Assembly: GCA_002437905.1 (NCBI GenBank)
Contig: DJRT01000011.1
Location: 1 to 64,000, forward strand
Reading direction: 5' to 3'
DNA length: 64,000 nucleotides
Origin: Ruminococcaceae bacterium UBA6353
GTDB taxonomy: Bacteria > Bacillota > Clostridia > Oscillospirales > Acutalibacteraceae
The position numbers and the translations under genes are program-made. A model generated the notes under the pieces. It had not been told where the DNA came from and did not search any database. It saw only the letters and a list, made by a program, of their open reading frames with translations. Shown here one piece after another: positions 41,965 to 51,421 of the stretch (its first letter is position 1; every line of letters starts with the position of its first letter).

Positions 41965-42040
41965 TGGCTGCTCCTGTCAGGCTCGAACTGACGACATCGT
42001 GATTAACAGTCACGCGCTCTACCGACTGAGCTAAGGAGCA
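41965..42040 (-). tRNA. tRNA-Asn (GTT)
   Basis: 76-nt tRNA with encoded CCA; anticodon loop CTGTTAA within GTGACTGTTAATCAC; acceptor TGCTCCT with AGGAGCA. Confidence 0.95.
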
Positions 42041-42070
42041 ATATATGCCTCCGCTGTTGCGGAGACGATG

Positions 42071-42188
<118 letters not shown>

Positions 42189-42192
42189 ATTG

Positions 42193-42268
42193 TGGTGACC
42201 CGTAGCGGATTCGAACCGCTGTTGCCGGCGTGAGAGGCCGGAGTCTTAGACCACTTGACCAACGGGCC
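42193..42268 (-). tRNA. tRNA-Glu (CTC)
   Basis: 76-nt tRNA with encoded CCA; GGCCCGTTGGTCAAG start typical of tRNA-Glu; anticodon loop CTCTCAC gives CTC. Confidence 0.93.
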
Positions 42269-42274
42269 ATGGAA

Positions 42275-42350
42275 TGGTGCACCTTCAGGGACTCGAACCC
42301 TGGACACCCTGATTAAGAGTCAGGTGCTCTACCAACTGAGCTAAAGGTGC
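42275..42350 (-). tRNA. tRNA-Lys (CTT)
   Basis: 76-nt tRNA with encoded CCA; anticodon loop CTCTTAA gives CTT; GCACCTT acceptor. Confidence 0.95.
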
Positions 42351-42383
42351 ATTTGCAGGGCGGCTTTCCGAAACCGCTTGCCT

Positions 42384-42412
42384 ATAATACACTAAGCTTG
42401 CCCGTTTGTCAA
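42384..42412 (-). promoter_or_regulatory. Promoter of tRNA-5S cluster
   Basis: TTGACA (42407-42412), 17 bp, TATTAT (42384-42389), minus strand. Confidence 0.82.
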
Positions 42413-42518
42413 GAGAAAAATCCGAAATTTTTGAAAAAAAGCCGAAAATTTGCCATCGGCCGTCGGGAGATATTTTTGAACTTTTTGCAAACAGACGGTG
42501 AATTTCCGCCCCCGGTGC

Positions 42519-42547
42519 TTGCGCCGCCGGCGGATTTTTGGTATGAT
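42519..42547 (+). promoter_or_regulatory. Promoter of 42594 gene
   Basis: TTGCGC (42519-42524), 17 bp, TATGAT (42542-42547). Confidence 0.6.
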
Positions 42548-42593
42548 GGGGGCAGAAAGCTTCCCGCGGGAAGCAAAGAAAGGCGATGACCGC

Positions 42594-43310
42594 ATGGCAC
42601 GCGAGATGCTGCTGGCGGGGGTGGCGCCGGAGGAGCTGCAGCCGGAGCAGCCGGCACAGCCGCCCCGTTCCCCCCGGCAGAAATGGGAGAATTTCTGGTA
42701 TCATTACAAATGGATCGTGCTGGGCTGCCTGTTTGTGGCGGCTGTGATCGCGGTGCTGGCGGTGCAGTGCGCCCGCAAGGACCCGCCGGACTACACCCTG
42801 CTGCTGGCCAGTGAGCGCGGCTATCTGGACAGTGAGCTGGCCCCGCTGAAGGAGCTGCTGGAGAGCTGCGGCGAGGATGTGGACGGCGACGGCAAGGTGG
42901 AGGTGCAGATCATCACCTGCCAGCTGGGGGAAAATATCTCACGCGAGATGCAGCTGGCCAACTACCAGAGCCTGCAGGCGCATCTGGCCACCGGGGATGT
43001 GATGCTGTTTGCCTTTGAGCCGGCGTACTACGAGTGGCTTATGGGCGTGACGGACGGAAAGGAGCACAGCTTTCTCTCTCCGCTGCCGGTGCAGGGCGCC
43101 GGGGTGAACGAGGATGGCTGCAGCTGGGATTGGAGCAGTGACCCGCGCATTACAGAGGACGCGCGGTTCGATGATCTGCCGCAGAAGCTGTATTTCGGTG
43201 TGCGGGCTGCCGTTGGTACGGCGGAAAAGCGCGGGGAGGAGCACGACCGGGGGATGGCGCTGCTGACGACCCTGATCACCGGGCAGCGGCAGGATGCGCC
43301 GCAGGAGTGA
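42594..43310 (+). CDS. Single-pass membrane protein, unknown
   Basis: 238-aa protein: cytosolic N-terminus with a Pro/Glu/Gln-rich stretch, one membrane helix (WIVLGCLFVAAVIAVLAVQC, about 44-63), then an extracellular domain (DPPDYTLLLASERGYLDSELAPLKELLES to the end) with a calcium-loop-like DVDGDGKVEV. The outer domain reads like a periplasmic-binding-type or extracytoplasmic sensing fold. AAAGG precedes ATG 42594. No family was recognised. Confidence 0.75.
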   Translation: MAREMLLAGVAPEELQPEQPAQPPRSPRQKWENFWYHYKWIVLGCLFVAAVIAVLAVQCARKDPPDYTLLLASERGYLDSELAPLKELLESCGEDVDGDGKVEVQIITCQLGENISREMQLANYQSLQAHLATGDVMLFAFEPAYYEWLMGVTDGKEHSFLSPLPVQGAGVNEDGCSWDWSSDPRITEDARFDDLPQKLYFGVRAAVGTAEKRGEEHDRGMALLTTLITGQRQDAPQE

Positions 43311-43337
43311 CCCGCAGGCGCCCGCCGAAATGGGGCA

Positions 43338-43377
43338 AAAGGCCGCCGGCTTGTATAGCCGGCCGGCCTTATTTTTC
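43338..43377 (+). terminator. Terminator
   Basis: AAGGCCGCCGGCT pairs with AGCCGGCCGGCCTT (one mismatch), then ATTTTT. Confidence 0.75.
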
Positions 43378-43396
43378 GCCCTTGGTGGTGCGGCGG

Positions 43397-43666
43397 CTAC
43401 CCCAGCAGCCGCGGCAGCAGGGCGATGGCCGCACCGACCCCGGCGCTGAGCAGCGTCCACAGAGTGCGGCGCAGCCACAGCCGCCGGTGCTGGCGGCGCA
43501 GCCCGGCATAGCTGTCGGCCTGCTGCACCACCTTGCCGGCCAGCCGCTGCAGGGTCTCCTCCGGCGTCTGGCTGCTGCCGGCGCGCACCACAAGGTAGGC
43601 GCGCTCAAAATACGGACTGCCGGTGTGGGTAACTTCGATCATCTGACGGTTGACACCTTTAATCAT
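43397..43666 (-). CDS. Small hypothetical protein with C-terminal membrane helix
   Basis: 89-aa protein: N-terminal MIKGVNRQMIEVTHTGSPYFERAYLVV (beta-rich), a helical middle, then a C-terminal membrane anchor (TLWTLLSAGVGAAIALLPRLL). AAAGGAG sits seven bases before ATG 43666. It is a likely tail-anchored protein of unknown role. Confidence 0.7.
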   Translation of the reverse strand: MIKGVNRQMIEVTHTGSPYFERAYLVVRAGSSQTPEETLQRLAGKVVQQADSYAGLRRQHRRLWLRRTLWTLLSAGVGAAIALLPRLLG

Positions 43667-43985
43667 GGTCAGGCTCCTTTGTCTGCGGTGGTTTTTTCGG
43701 CATTTGCGTGGTTAGTATGGCGGCGATCGGCGGTGCTTATACACGGCGTTGCATGGCCGGGGGTGACAGAAAAAGGGAAATATTACAGGTTGTAAATCGA
43801 CCGCCAGCCAAAGTTTTCCCCAAAAACGGGGGAAAACCCGGTGGAAGATGTGAAAAATGCCGTTTTTACAACCAGTTTTTCCGGCGGGTGGAAGTGGAAA
43901 ACCGTTTTTGGCTTGTCAAGGGCAGATAACTGCGGGTTGAATGAGCTTGTCACAAAAAGAATTTTGCGGTTTTTTACATTTTCGG
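43667..43985. other. Non-coding stretch with structured repeats
   Basis: No gene is seen. GGTTGTAAA (43788-43796) can pair with TTTACAACC (43865-43873), enclosing a TTTTCCCC/GGGGGAAAA hairpin. A GGTGGAAG..TG..GAAAA..CCGTTTTT motif occurs twice (from 43840 and from 43887). Confidence 0.55.
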
Positions 43986-44014
43986 TTGAAAATTTCCGTT
44001 GTATTCGGTATAAT
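43986..44014 (+). promoter_or_regulatory. Promoter of proS operon
   Basis: TTGAAA (43986-43991), 17 bp, TATAAT (44009-44014); leader of about 70 nt. Confidence 0.82.
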
Positions 44015-44089
44015 AATAAACTGTCTTAATATGGATATACGGATCCTGCGCTGTGCGCACGGAACGCAAACAGAAAGAGGGCTGAAAAC

Positions 44090-45529
44090 ATGGCAGAAAA
44101 CAAAAAGATGGTGGAAGCCATTACCTCCATGGACGAGGATTTTGCCAAATGGTACACCGATATCGTGAAAAAAGCGGAGCTGATTGAGTACACCAGCGTG
44201 AAGGGCTGTATGGTCATCCGTCCCTATGGCTATGCGATCTGGGAGAATATCCAGCGCATCCTAGACGGGATGTTCAAGCAGACCGGGCATGAGAATGTGA
44301 ATATGCCCATGTTTATCCCGGAAAGTCTGCTGCAAAAGGAAAAGGATCATGTGGAGGGCTTTGCGCCGGAGGTGGCCTGGGTGACCTACGGCGGCAGCGA
44401 AAAGCTGGAGGAGCGCCTGTGTGTGCGGCCCACCTCGGAGACGCTTTTCTGTGAGCACTTTGCCAATATCGTCCACTCCTACCGCGACCTGCCGAAGCTG
44501 TATAACCAGTGGGTCAGCGTGGTGCGGTGGGAAAAGACCACCCGCCCGTTCCTGCGCTCCCGCGAATTTCTGTGGCAGGAGGGGCACACCGTGCACGCCA
44601 CCGCCGAGGAGGCCATTGAGGAGACCGAGCGGATGCTGAATGTGTACACCCGCTTCTGCGAGGAATATCTCGGTATCCCGGTGGTGCAGGGACGCAAGAC
44701 CGACAGCGACAAATTCGCCGGTGCGGAGGCAACCTATTGCATTGAGGCGCTGATGCACGACGGCAAATCCCTGCAGGCCGGCACCTCGCACTATTTTGGC
44801 GACGGCTTTGCGCGGGCGTTTGATATCCAGTTCACGGATAAGGACAACAAGAAGCAGTATGTCTATGAGACCTCCTGGGGCATGACCACCCGCATGATCG
44901 GGGCGATCATTATGACCCACGGTGACGATAACGGCCTGGTGCTGCCGCCCGCCGTGGCGCCCATCCAGGTGGTGATCCTGCCGATCGCCTCCCACAAGCC
45001 CGGCGTGCTGGATAAGGCAAATGAGCTGAAGGAGCGGCTGAGCAAGATCGCCCGGGTGAAGCTGGACGACAGCGACAACAGCCCCGGCTGGAAGTTTGCC
45101 GAATATGAGATGAAGGGTGTGCCGCTGCGGCTGGAGATCGGCCCGCGCGATATCGAGCAGGGACAGTGCGTGATCGTGCGCCGTGATAACCGGGAAAAGA
45201 CGGTGGTGGCGCTGGATGAGCTGGAGACCCGGATCCCCGAGCTGCTGCAGGCGGTGCGGGACGGCATCTACCAGAAGGCACTGGAAAACCGTGAGCGCCG
45301 CACCTATGCGTGCCGCACGCTGGAGGAGATCGTGCCCATGCTGGAGAAAAACGGCGACGGCTTTGTGAAGGCGATGTGGTGCGGCGACCCGGTCTGTGAG
45401 GAAAAGGTCAAGGAGCTGACCGGTGTCGGCTCACGCTGCATTCCGCTTGCGCAGGAGCACATCAGCGACACCTGCGTGTGCTGCGGAAAGCCCGCAAAGT
45501 GCCTGGTCTACTGGGGCAAGGCATACTGA
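44090..45529 (+). CDS. proS: Prolyl-tRNA synthetase, archaeal/eukaryotic-like type
   Basis: 479-aa class II ProRS of the short type without the editing insertion: motif 1 region ILDGMFKQTGHENVNMPMF, motif 2 RWEKTTRPFLRSREFLWQEGHT, motif 3 GMTTRMIGAIIM, an anticodon-binding domain (VAPIQVVILPIA onward) and the characteristic C-terminal zinc-binding-like domain with Cys pairs (CGDPVC, CVCCGKPAKC). It charges tRNA-Pro. AGAGGG precedes the ATG. It is the first gene of a seven-gene plus-strand run to ddl. Confidence 0.96.
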   Translation: MAENKKMVEAITSMDEDFAKWYTDIVKKAELIEYTSVKGCMVIRPYGYAIWENIQRILDGMFKQTGHENVNMPMFIPESLLQKEKDHVEGFAPEVAWVTYGGSEKLEERLCVRPTSETLFCEHFANIVHSYRDLPKLYNQWVSVVRWEKTTRPFLRSREFLWQEGHTVHATAEEAIEETERMLNVYTRFCEEYLGIPVVQGRKTDSDKFAGAEATYCIEALMHDGKSLQAGTSHYFGDGFARAFDIQFTDKDNKKQYVYETSWGMTTRMIGAIIMTHGDDNGLVLPPAVAPIQVVILPIASHKPGVLDKANELKERLSKIARVKLDDSDNSPGWKFAEYEMKGVPLRLEIGPRDIEQGQCVIVRRDNREKTVVALDELETRIPELLQAVRDGIYQKALENRERRTYACRTLEEIVPMLEKNGDGFVKAMWCGDPVCEEKVKELTGVGSRCIPLAQEHISDTCVCCGKPAKCLVYWGKAY

Positions 45530-45566
45530 GAAACGGCCGCTTGACGGCAGAAGGGACGGCAACACC

Positions 45567-46152
<586 letters not shown>

Positions 46153-46160
<8 letters not shown>

Positions 46161-46677
46161 TGCCATCCTCCGGGCACGGGCGCTGCTGCAGGCGGTGACC
46201 CCGCTGGAAGCCGATTGCGGCCGGGCGTGTGGTGGCTGCTGCTGCCGCGCAACGGCACAAAGCTGCGGCATGCTGCTGTTCCCCGGAGAGGAGCAGCTGC
46301 CGATGGATACAGGCTTTATCGTTACGGAGGCGGCCGGCGGCCCCCTGCTGACCTGCACCGGGCAATGCGACCGGACGCGGCGGCCGCTGGCGTGCCGGTT
46401 TTTCCCCTTGTTCCCGCATTTGGGGGCGGATGGCCGGGTGCGTGCGGTATACGATCCGCGCGGCTGGCGGCTGTGTCCGCTGCTGCGGCAGCGGGCGCAT
46501 GTGCCGCTGCGGCGGGATTTTGTCCGGGCGGTGCGCCGCGCCGGGCGGATATTGACGGAGGATCCGGCTGCTGCTGCTTTTTTGCGGCAGCAGAGCCGGG
46601 AGATCGACGAACTGGCGCGGCTGCTGCCGCCCGGTGACGGACGCACACCCATCATGCGGCGAAAACTTCATGAATGA
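46153..46677 (+). CDS. YkgJ-type cysteine-cluster protein
   Basis: 174-aa protein with Cys clusters typical of the YkgJ zinc/iron-chelate-binding group: CGRACGGCCCRA near residue 22, then CGMLLFPGE, CTGQCDRTRRPLACRFFPL and LCPLL. ATG 46153 overlaps the cyclophilin stop by 8 bp, so translation is coupled. The metal ligand is probably Zn or an Fe-S cluster; the cellular role is unknown. Confidence 0.78.
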
Positions 46678-46692
46678 CAGGAGACGAAAACC

Positions 46693-47589
46693 ATGATGAA
46701 AAAGCATCGGACGCTCAGCCTGACACTGGCTGCGGTGATGGCCCTGGGACTGTTGTCCATTGGCGGCTGCGGCAAGAAAACGGACACAAAACCGAAGACG
46801 GGGGATAATGGGGTATCGACTGCCTATACCGAGCAGGATTACGGCTTCCAGCTGGAGCAGCCGACCGCCGGCGACACGGTGGCGATCATGCATACCTCGA
46901 TGGGCGATATCTCTATCCGCCTGTTCCCGGAGGCAGCACCCAAGGCGGTGCAGAATTTCACCACCCATGCCAAAAACGGCTATTATGACGGGTTGACCTT
47001 CCATCGGGTGATCAACGATTTTATGATCCAGGGCGGCGACCCGGACGGCACCGGCAGCGGCGGCGAGAGCATCTGGGGTGAGCCGTTTGAGGATGAGTTT
47101 GACCAGAAGCTGATGAACCTGCGGGGCGCACTTTCGATGGCGAACAGCGGCGCAAACACCAATGGCAGCCAGTTTTTCATCAACCAGGCGAAGCCCGACG
47201 GCAGCACCGCCGCGCAGCTGAAGGAGCAGTACGATTACGACAAGCTGAAGAGCAGCTATGAGACGGAATACAAGCAGCTGGCCGACTATTACGGCAGCAG
47301 CTTCACCACCTACTATCCGGATGCGGAAACCTATATCGAAAACTACCGCGGCGGGATCAACCCGGTGGATTCGCTGGTGCCGGATGCGGTGTGGGAGCTG
47401 TACGCCAAGGTGGGCGGCAATATCTACCTGGACGGCGCCTGGCGCCAGAGCGGCGGCCATACCGTATTCGGCCAGGTGTATGATGGCATGGATGTGGTGG
47501 ACGCCATTGCAGCAGTGGAAACGGATAACAGCAAGCCGAAAACGGATGTGTTGATCAACAGCATCGACATCCGCACCTATGGGGAATAA
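46693..47589 (+). CDS. Cyclophilin-type isomerase, lipoprotein
   Basis: 298-aa extracytoplasmic cyclophilin: signal peptide with lipobox IGGC (about 23-26), a short polar spacer, then the catalytic fold (IMHTSMGDISIRLFPEAAPKAVQNF, FHRVINDFMIQGGDP, NGSQFFINQ). A ~70-residue insertion rich in Tyr, Asp and Lys lies between the two halves (STAAQLKEQYDYDKLKSSYE to about 230). AGGAG precedes the ATG. It probably folds exported proteins at the membrane surface. Confidence 0.93.
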   Translation: MMKKHRTLSLTLAAVMALGLLSIGGCGKKTDTKPKTGDNGVSTAYTEQDYGFQLEQPTAGDTVAIMHTSMGDISIRLFPEAAPKAVQNFTTHAKNGYYDGLTFHRVINDFMIQGGDPDGTGSGGESIWGEPFEDEFDQKLMNLRGALSMANSGANTNGSQFFINQAKPDGSTAAQLKEQYDYDKLKSSYETEYKQLADYYGSSFTTYYPDAETYIENYRGGINPVDSLVPDAVWELYAKVGGNIYLDGAWRQSGGHTVFGQVYDGMDVVDAIAAVETDNSKPKTDVLINSIDIRTYGE

Positions 47590-47628
47590 AGCGCGACAAG
47601 AACGATTGAAATGACAGGAGGGAACAGC

Positions 47629-48429
47629 ATGACGCTGACGCTGCAGGGCAAGACGGTGAGCTATATGGACAGCGATCCGGAAAATGCGGCCGGGCGGCCG
47701 GTGGTGCTGTTCCTGCATGGCTGGGGCGCGCCGGTGGCGACCTATCGGCTGCTGCTGGAGCACCTGGCCGGCTACTGCCGCGTGGTGGCGCCGGATCTGC
47801 CCGGCTTTGGCGGCAGCGAGGAGCCGGCGCAGCCCTTTTGTGTGGATGATTATGTGGAATGGACGCTGGCATTTGCTGCGGCACTGCAGCTACAGGGGCA
47901 GAAGCTGATCCTGATGAACCATTCCTTTGGCGGCCGCATCAGCCTGAAGCTGCTGGCGCGCCGGCCGCTGCCGCTGGCGGTGGAAAAGGCGGTATTTCTG
48001 GATGCCGCGGGGATCCGCCCGCGGCGCACGGTAAAATACTACTGTAAGGTATATAGCTATAAGGCGGCCAAGCGCCTGTCCCGTTTGCCGGGGGCGGAGC
48101 GGCTGTTCCCCGGCCTGGCGGAGCGGGTGCGCGGGCGCGCCGGGTCGGCGGACTGGCAGAATGCCTCGCCGCTGATGCGGCGCACCATGACGCTGTGCGT
48201 CAATGAGGATCTGACCCCGCTGCTGCCGGCGGATCCGGTGCCCACCCTGCTGATCTGGGGGGAGCTGGACACCGCCACCCCGCTGCGGGATGGCCGGCTG
48301 ATGGAGAGCCGCATACCGGATGCGGGGCTGGTGGTTCTGCCGGGGGCTGGGCACTTTGCCTTTGCCCAGCAGTGGGGAATCTGCAGCCGGGCGCTGGATG
48401 CCTTTCTGAAACCCGGCAACCCGACCTGA
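47629..48429 (+). CDS. Alpha/beta hydrolase
   Basis: 266-aa serine hydrolase: oxyanion-loop HGWGAP, PDLPGFGGSE, nucleophile elbow NHSFGG (Ser near 100), GELDTATP (acid) and GAGHFAF (catalytic His near 244). ATG 47629 has GGAGGG upstream; an earlier Met at 47611 lacks a site. Its place directly before the MurF-like ligase hints at a wall or envelope link, which is inference only. Confidence 0.88.
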   Translation: MTLTLQGKTVSYMDSDPENAAGRPVVLFLHGWGAPVATYRLLLEHLAGYCRVVAPDLPGFGGSEEPAQPFCVDDYVEWTLAFAAALQLQGQKLILMNHSFGGRISLKLLARRPLPLAVEKAVFLDAAGIRPRRTVKYYCKVYSYKAAKRLSRLPGAERLFPGLAERVRGRAGSADWQNASPLMRRTMTLCVNEDLTPLLPADPVPTLLIWGELDTATPLRDGRLMESRIPDAGLVVLPGAGHFAFAQQWGICSRALDAFLKPGNPT

Positions 48430-48441
48430 CGAAAGGGGCAA

Positions 48442-49998
48442 ATGATGGAACTGGCGATGAAATGCCTGCTGCTGGCAGCGGCGGCGCTCAATTTTTCCCT
48501 GCAGGCGGTGTATTTCACCCATATGCTGCAGCTGAATTCCTATCGCCCGGAGCGCTACCGCAAATGGTGCCTGGAGAATGACCGGCGGCTGGTGAATGTA
48601 CCGCGGCTGCTGCCGTTTCTGTGTGTGCTGACGCTGTGGCTGTGCGGCCGGGTGCCGAACAGCACCCTGTATGCGCTGAACGCGGCCATTTTGCTGCTGA
48701 CGGCGCTGCTCAACCGTCCCCGCCGGGCAAAAAAGCCGCTGGTATGCACCGCACGGGTCAAGCGGCTGTTTTTCACGCAGGCGCTGCTGTGCGTGTTGGC
48801 GCTGGTGCTGGTGTGGTTCACCCTGCCGCTGCGCGGGGTGCCCTTTGCCGGGCTGTTTTCCATGATCGTGTGGCTGTGGACGGGGCTGGCCAACCGCATC
48901 AATCTGCCGCTGGAGGAGCGCATTGCCGCCGGCTATGTGCGGGATGCGCGCCGCATACTGGACAGTATGCCGCAGCTGACGGTGATCGGCGTGACCGGCA
49001 GCTTTGGAAAGACCAGCGTGAAGAATTTTCTGGCGGCGCTGCTGGAGGCCAAGTACAATGTGCTGATGACCCCCGGCAGCTATAACACCACCATGGGGGT
49101 GGTGCGGACCGTGCGTGAGCAGCTGCGGCCGAGCCACCAGATCTTTATTGCGGAGATGGGGGCCAAGAACCCCGGTGATATTGCCGAGATCTGCCAGCTG
49201 GTGCACCCGAAATACGGGGTGATCACCGCCATTGGGGAGCAGCACCTGGAGACCTTCGGCACGGTGCAGAATATTCTGCATACCAAGTTTGAACTGGCGG
49301 AGGCCATTCCGGCTGACGGCGCGGTTTTCCTCAATTGGGATAATGCCTACATCCGCGGCTATGCGGTAAAGGTGCCGTGCGTGACCTACGGCACCACGCC
49401 GGGGGCGGACTATGTGGCCTCGGATATTGCGGTGGACAGCCACGGCAGCCACTTCACCCTGACGGCACCGGACGGCGAGAGCTGCACCTACACCACCCAT
49501 CTGCTGGGGGCGCACAATATCCAGAATTTGGCCGGCTGCATGGCGGTGGCGCATTATTTGGGGGTCTCACTGAAGGAAATGCTGTATCCTGTGCGGATGC
49601 TGCACCCGGTGGAGCACCGCCTGCAGCTTTTGCCCAATGGCTATATCGACGATGCTTACAATTCCAACCCAGCGGGCTTCCGCGGTGCGCTGGATACGCT
49701 GGCGGGCTTTGCCGCGCAGCGGGTGCTGGTGACCCCCGGCATGGTGGAGCTGGGCGATCGCCAGGAGGCACTGAACCGGGAGCTGGGCGAATACGCCGCC
49801 AGCCGATGCGATTGGGCGGTGCTGATTGGCCTGCGGCAGGCGCCGCCGCTGAAAGAAGGACTGCTGCAGGGCGGTTTCCCGGAGGAGCGTATCCATGTGG
49901 CGGCCACGCTGCAGGAGGGACTCAGCTTTGTACGCAGCCTGCCGGGGAATGAGCCGCGCATCGTGCTGCTGGAAAACGACCTGCCGGATAATTTTTAA
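48442..49998 (+). CDS. Membrane-anchored MurF-like Mur ligase
   Basis: 518-aa Mur ligase family protein. The first ~150 residues are hydrophobic helices (about 5-25, 55-70, 78-92, 112-130, 135-150) instead of the soluble UDP-binding domain of ordinary MurF. The ATP-binding central domain begins at VIGVTGSFGKTSVKNF (P-loop 183-191), with AEMGAKNPGDIAEIC and HLETFGTVQNI, and a C-terminal domain with HPVEHRLQLL and DDAYNSNPAGF. It is followed by ddl, as expected of MurF, which joins D-Ala-D-Ala to the muropeptide. Confidence 0.88.
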   Translation: MMELAMKCLLLAAAALNFSLQAVYFTHMLQLNSYRPERYRKWCLENDRRLVNVPRLLPFLCVLTLWLCGRVPNSTLYALNAAILLLTALLNRPRRAKKPLVCTARVKRLFFTQALLCVLALVLVWFTLPLRGVPFAGLFSMIVWLWTGLANRINLPLEERIAAGYVRDARRILDSMPQLTVIGVTGSFGKTSVKNFLAALLEAKYNVLMTPGSYNTTMGVVRTVREQLRPSHQIFIAEMGAKNPGDIAEICQLVHPKYGVITAIGEQHLETFGTVQNILHTKFELAEAIPADGAVFLNWDNAYIRGYAVKVPCVTYGTTPGADYVASDIAVDSHGSHFTLTAPDGESCTYTTHLLGAHNIQNLAGCMAVAHYLGVSLKEMLYPVRMLHPVEHRLQLLPNGYIDDAYNSNPAGFRGALDTLAGFAAQRVLVTPGMVELGDRQEALNRELGEYAASRCDWAVLIGLRQAPPLKEGLLQGGFPEERIHVAATLQEGLSFVRSLPGNEPRIVLLENDLPDNF

Positions 49999-50087
49999 GG
50001 CAGCACCGCACAAATGCTGTGCGGGATCGCCTTGGACAAAGCAATTTTTCGTATGGTTCAGCGAATGTGTGATCGGAGGATAATGCG

Positions 50088-51278
50088 ATGAAGACAAGAG
50101 TTGCTGTACTGTTTGGCGGACACAGTGTGGAGCATGAGGTGTCCATCATTTCCGGTATCCAGGCGCTGTGGGCGCTGGATCCGGCAAAATATGAGGCCTT
50201 TCCTGTGTATATCAGCAAGGATAACCGGTTTTATATCGGAGAAAATCTCGGCCAGGTGGAAAGCTACCGGGATATGAAGACCTGTCTGGCGGCAGCACAG
50301 CCGGTGCTGCCCGTGGCGGGGGACGGCTGTGTGGAGCTGATCCGCCATCCGGCCAGAAAATTTGGCAACAATGTGCTGGCGGCCTTTGATGTGGCGGTGC
50401 CGGTGGTGCATGGCACCAATGTGGAGGACGGTACGCTGATGGGGCTGCTGGAGATGCTGAACATCCCTTACGCGGCCTGTGATGTGACCTCCTCTGCGCT
50501 GGGAATGGATAAGTTTGCGATGAAGGCCGTGCTGCGGCAGGCCGGTGTGCCGGTGCTGGAGGCACGGCAGTATACCGGCCGCGAGTATGCGGCCGATGGC
50601 GAACGGATTTTGGATGAGATCGAGCAGGTGTTTGGGTATCCGGTGATCGTTAAGCCGGTCAACCTCGGTTCCTCCGTCGGCGTTTCCAAGGCCAGGGATC
50701 GGCAGAGCCTGCTGGACGCACTGGATCTGGCGGTCAGCTTTTCTCCCCGGGTGCTGGTGGAGCGGGCGGTGCCGCATCTGCGGGAGATCAACTGCGCCGT
50801 GCTGGGCGATGCGGACAGCGCCCGCCCCTCGGCGTGTGAGGAACCGCTGAATGCCGAGGGCATTCTGACCTTCGGCACTAAGTACCTTTCCGGCGGCAGC
50901 AAAAAAACCGGCGTTTCCGGCGGGATGACCGACCTGAAGCGTCGCTGCCCGGCCGAGCTGCCGGAGGGCATGACGGAGCAGGTGCAGGCGCTGGCGGTAA
51001 AGACCTTTCAGGCGCTCGGCTGCCTCGGTGTGGCGCGGATCGACTTTCTCAATGACCGCGAAAGCGGCGAACTGTGGGTGAATGAGATCAACACCATCCC
51101 CGGCTCACTGGCATTTTATCTTTGGCAGGAGGTGGGGGTCAGCTTTTCGCAGTTGATGGATGAGCTGGTGGCGCTGGCCTTTAAGCGGCAGCGGGAGCGG
51201 CAGAAGCTTACTTTCACCTATGAGAGCAACATCCTGGCGGGGGTCTCGCTGGGCGGCGCCAAGGGCGCAAAGCTGTAA
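50088..51278 (+). CDS. ddl: D-alanine--D-alanine ligase
   Basis: 396-aa ATP-grasp enzyme: VLFGGHSVEHEVSIISG (N-terminal loop), VVHGTNVEDGTLMGLLEML, PVIVKPVNLGSSVGVSKA (ATP-binding Lys and Ser loop) and WVNEINTIPGSLAFYLW (metal-binding Glu/Asn). The loop that closes the active site carries an extra Gly/Lys-rich segment (KYLSGGSKKTGVSGGMTDLK, about 266-285) not found in the common Ddl types. GGAGG precedes the ATG. It makes the dipeptide used by MurF and sits just after the MurF-like gene. Confidence 0.94.
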   Translation: MKTRVAVLFGGHSVEHEVSIISGIQALWALDPAKYEAFPVYISKDNRFYIGENLGQVESYRDMKTCLAAAQPVLPVAGDGCVELIRHPARKFGNNVLAAFDVAVPVVHGTNVEDGTLMGLLEMLNIPYAACDVTSSALGMDKFAMKAVLRQAGVPVLEARQYTGREYAADGERILDEIEQVFGYPVIVKPVNLGSSVGVSKARDRQSLLDALDLAVSFSPRVLVERAVPHLREINCAVLGDADSARPSACEEPLNAEGILTFGTKYLSGGSKKTGVSGGMTDLKRRCPAELPEGMTEQVQALAVKTFQALGCLGVARIDFLNDRESGELWVNEINTIPGSLAFYLWQEVGVSFSQLMDELVALAFKRQRERQKLTFTYESNILAGVSLGGAKGAKL

Positions 51279-51356
51279 CGGACAAAACGGGGAGCGGCTA
51301 TGTCGTTTCAGAAATGGCTGTATCCCGATCACGCTGTTCAACAAACAATAAACAAC

Positions 51357-51400
51357 ACAACGGCATCGGCCTATAAGGCCGATGCCGTTGTGTTTCTTTT
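51357..51400. terminator. Bidirectional terminator
   Basis: ACAACGGCATCGGCCT pairs with AGGCCGATGCCGTTGT across TATA, then a T-rich run. It lies between ddl and the convergent folT. Confidence 0.82.
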
Positions 51401-51421
51401 GTATAATTGAAATGTAAGCGT

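Noticed and set aside
51300..51410. 36-codon frame after ddl with a GGGGAG site
   Set aside because: It reads straight through the terminator palindrome, so the coding look is probably chance.
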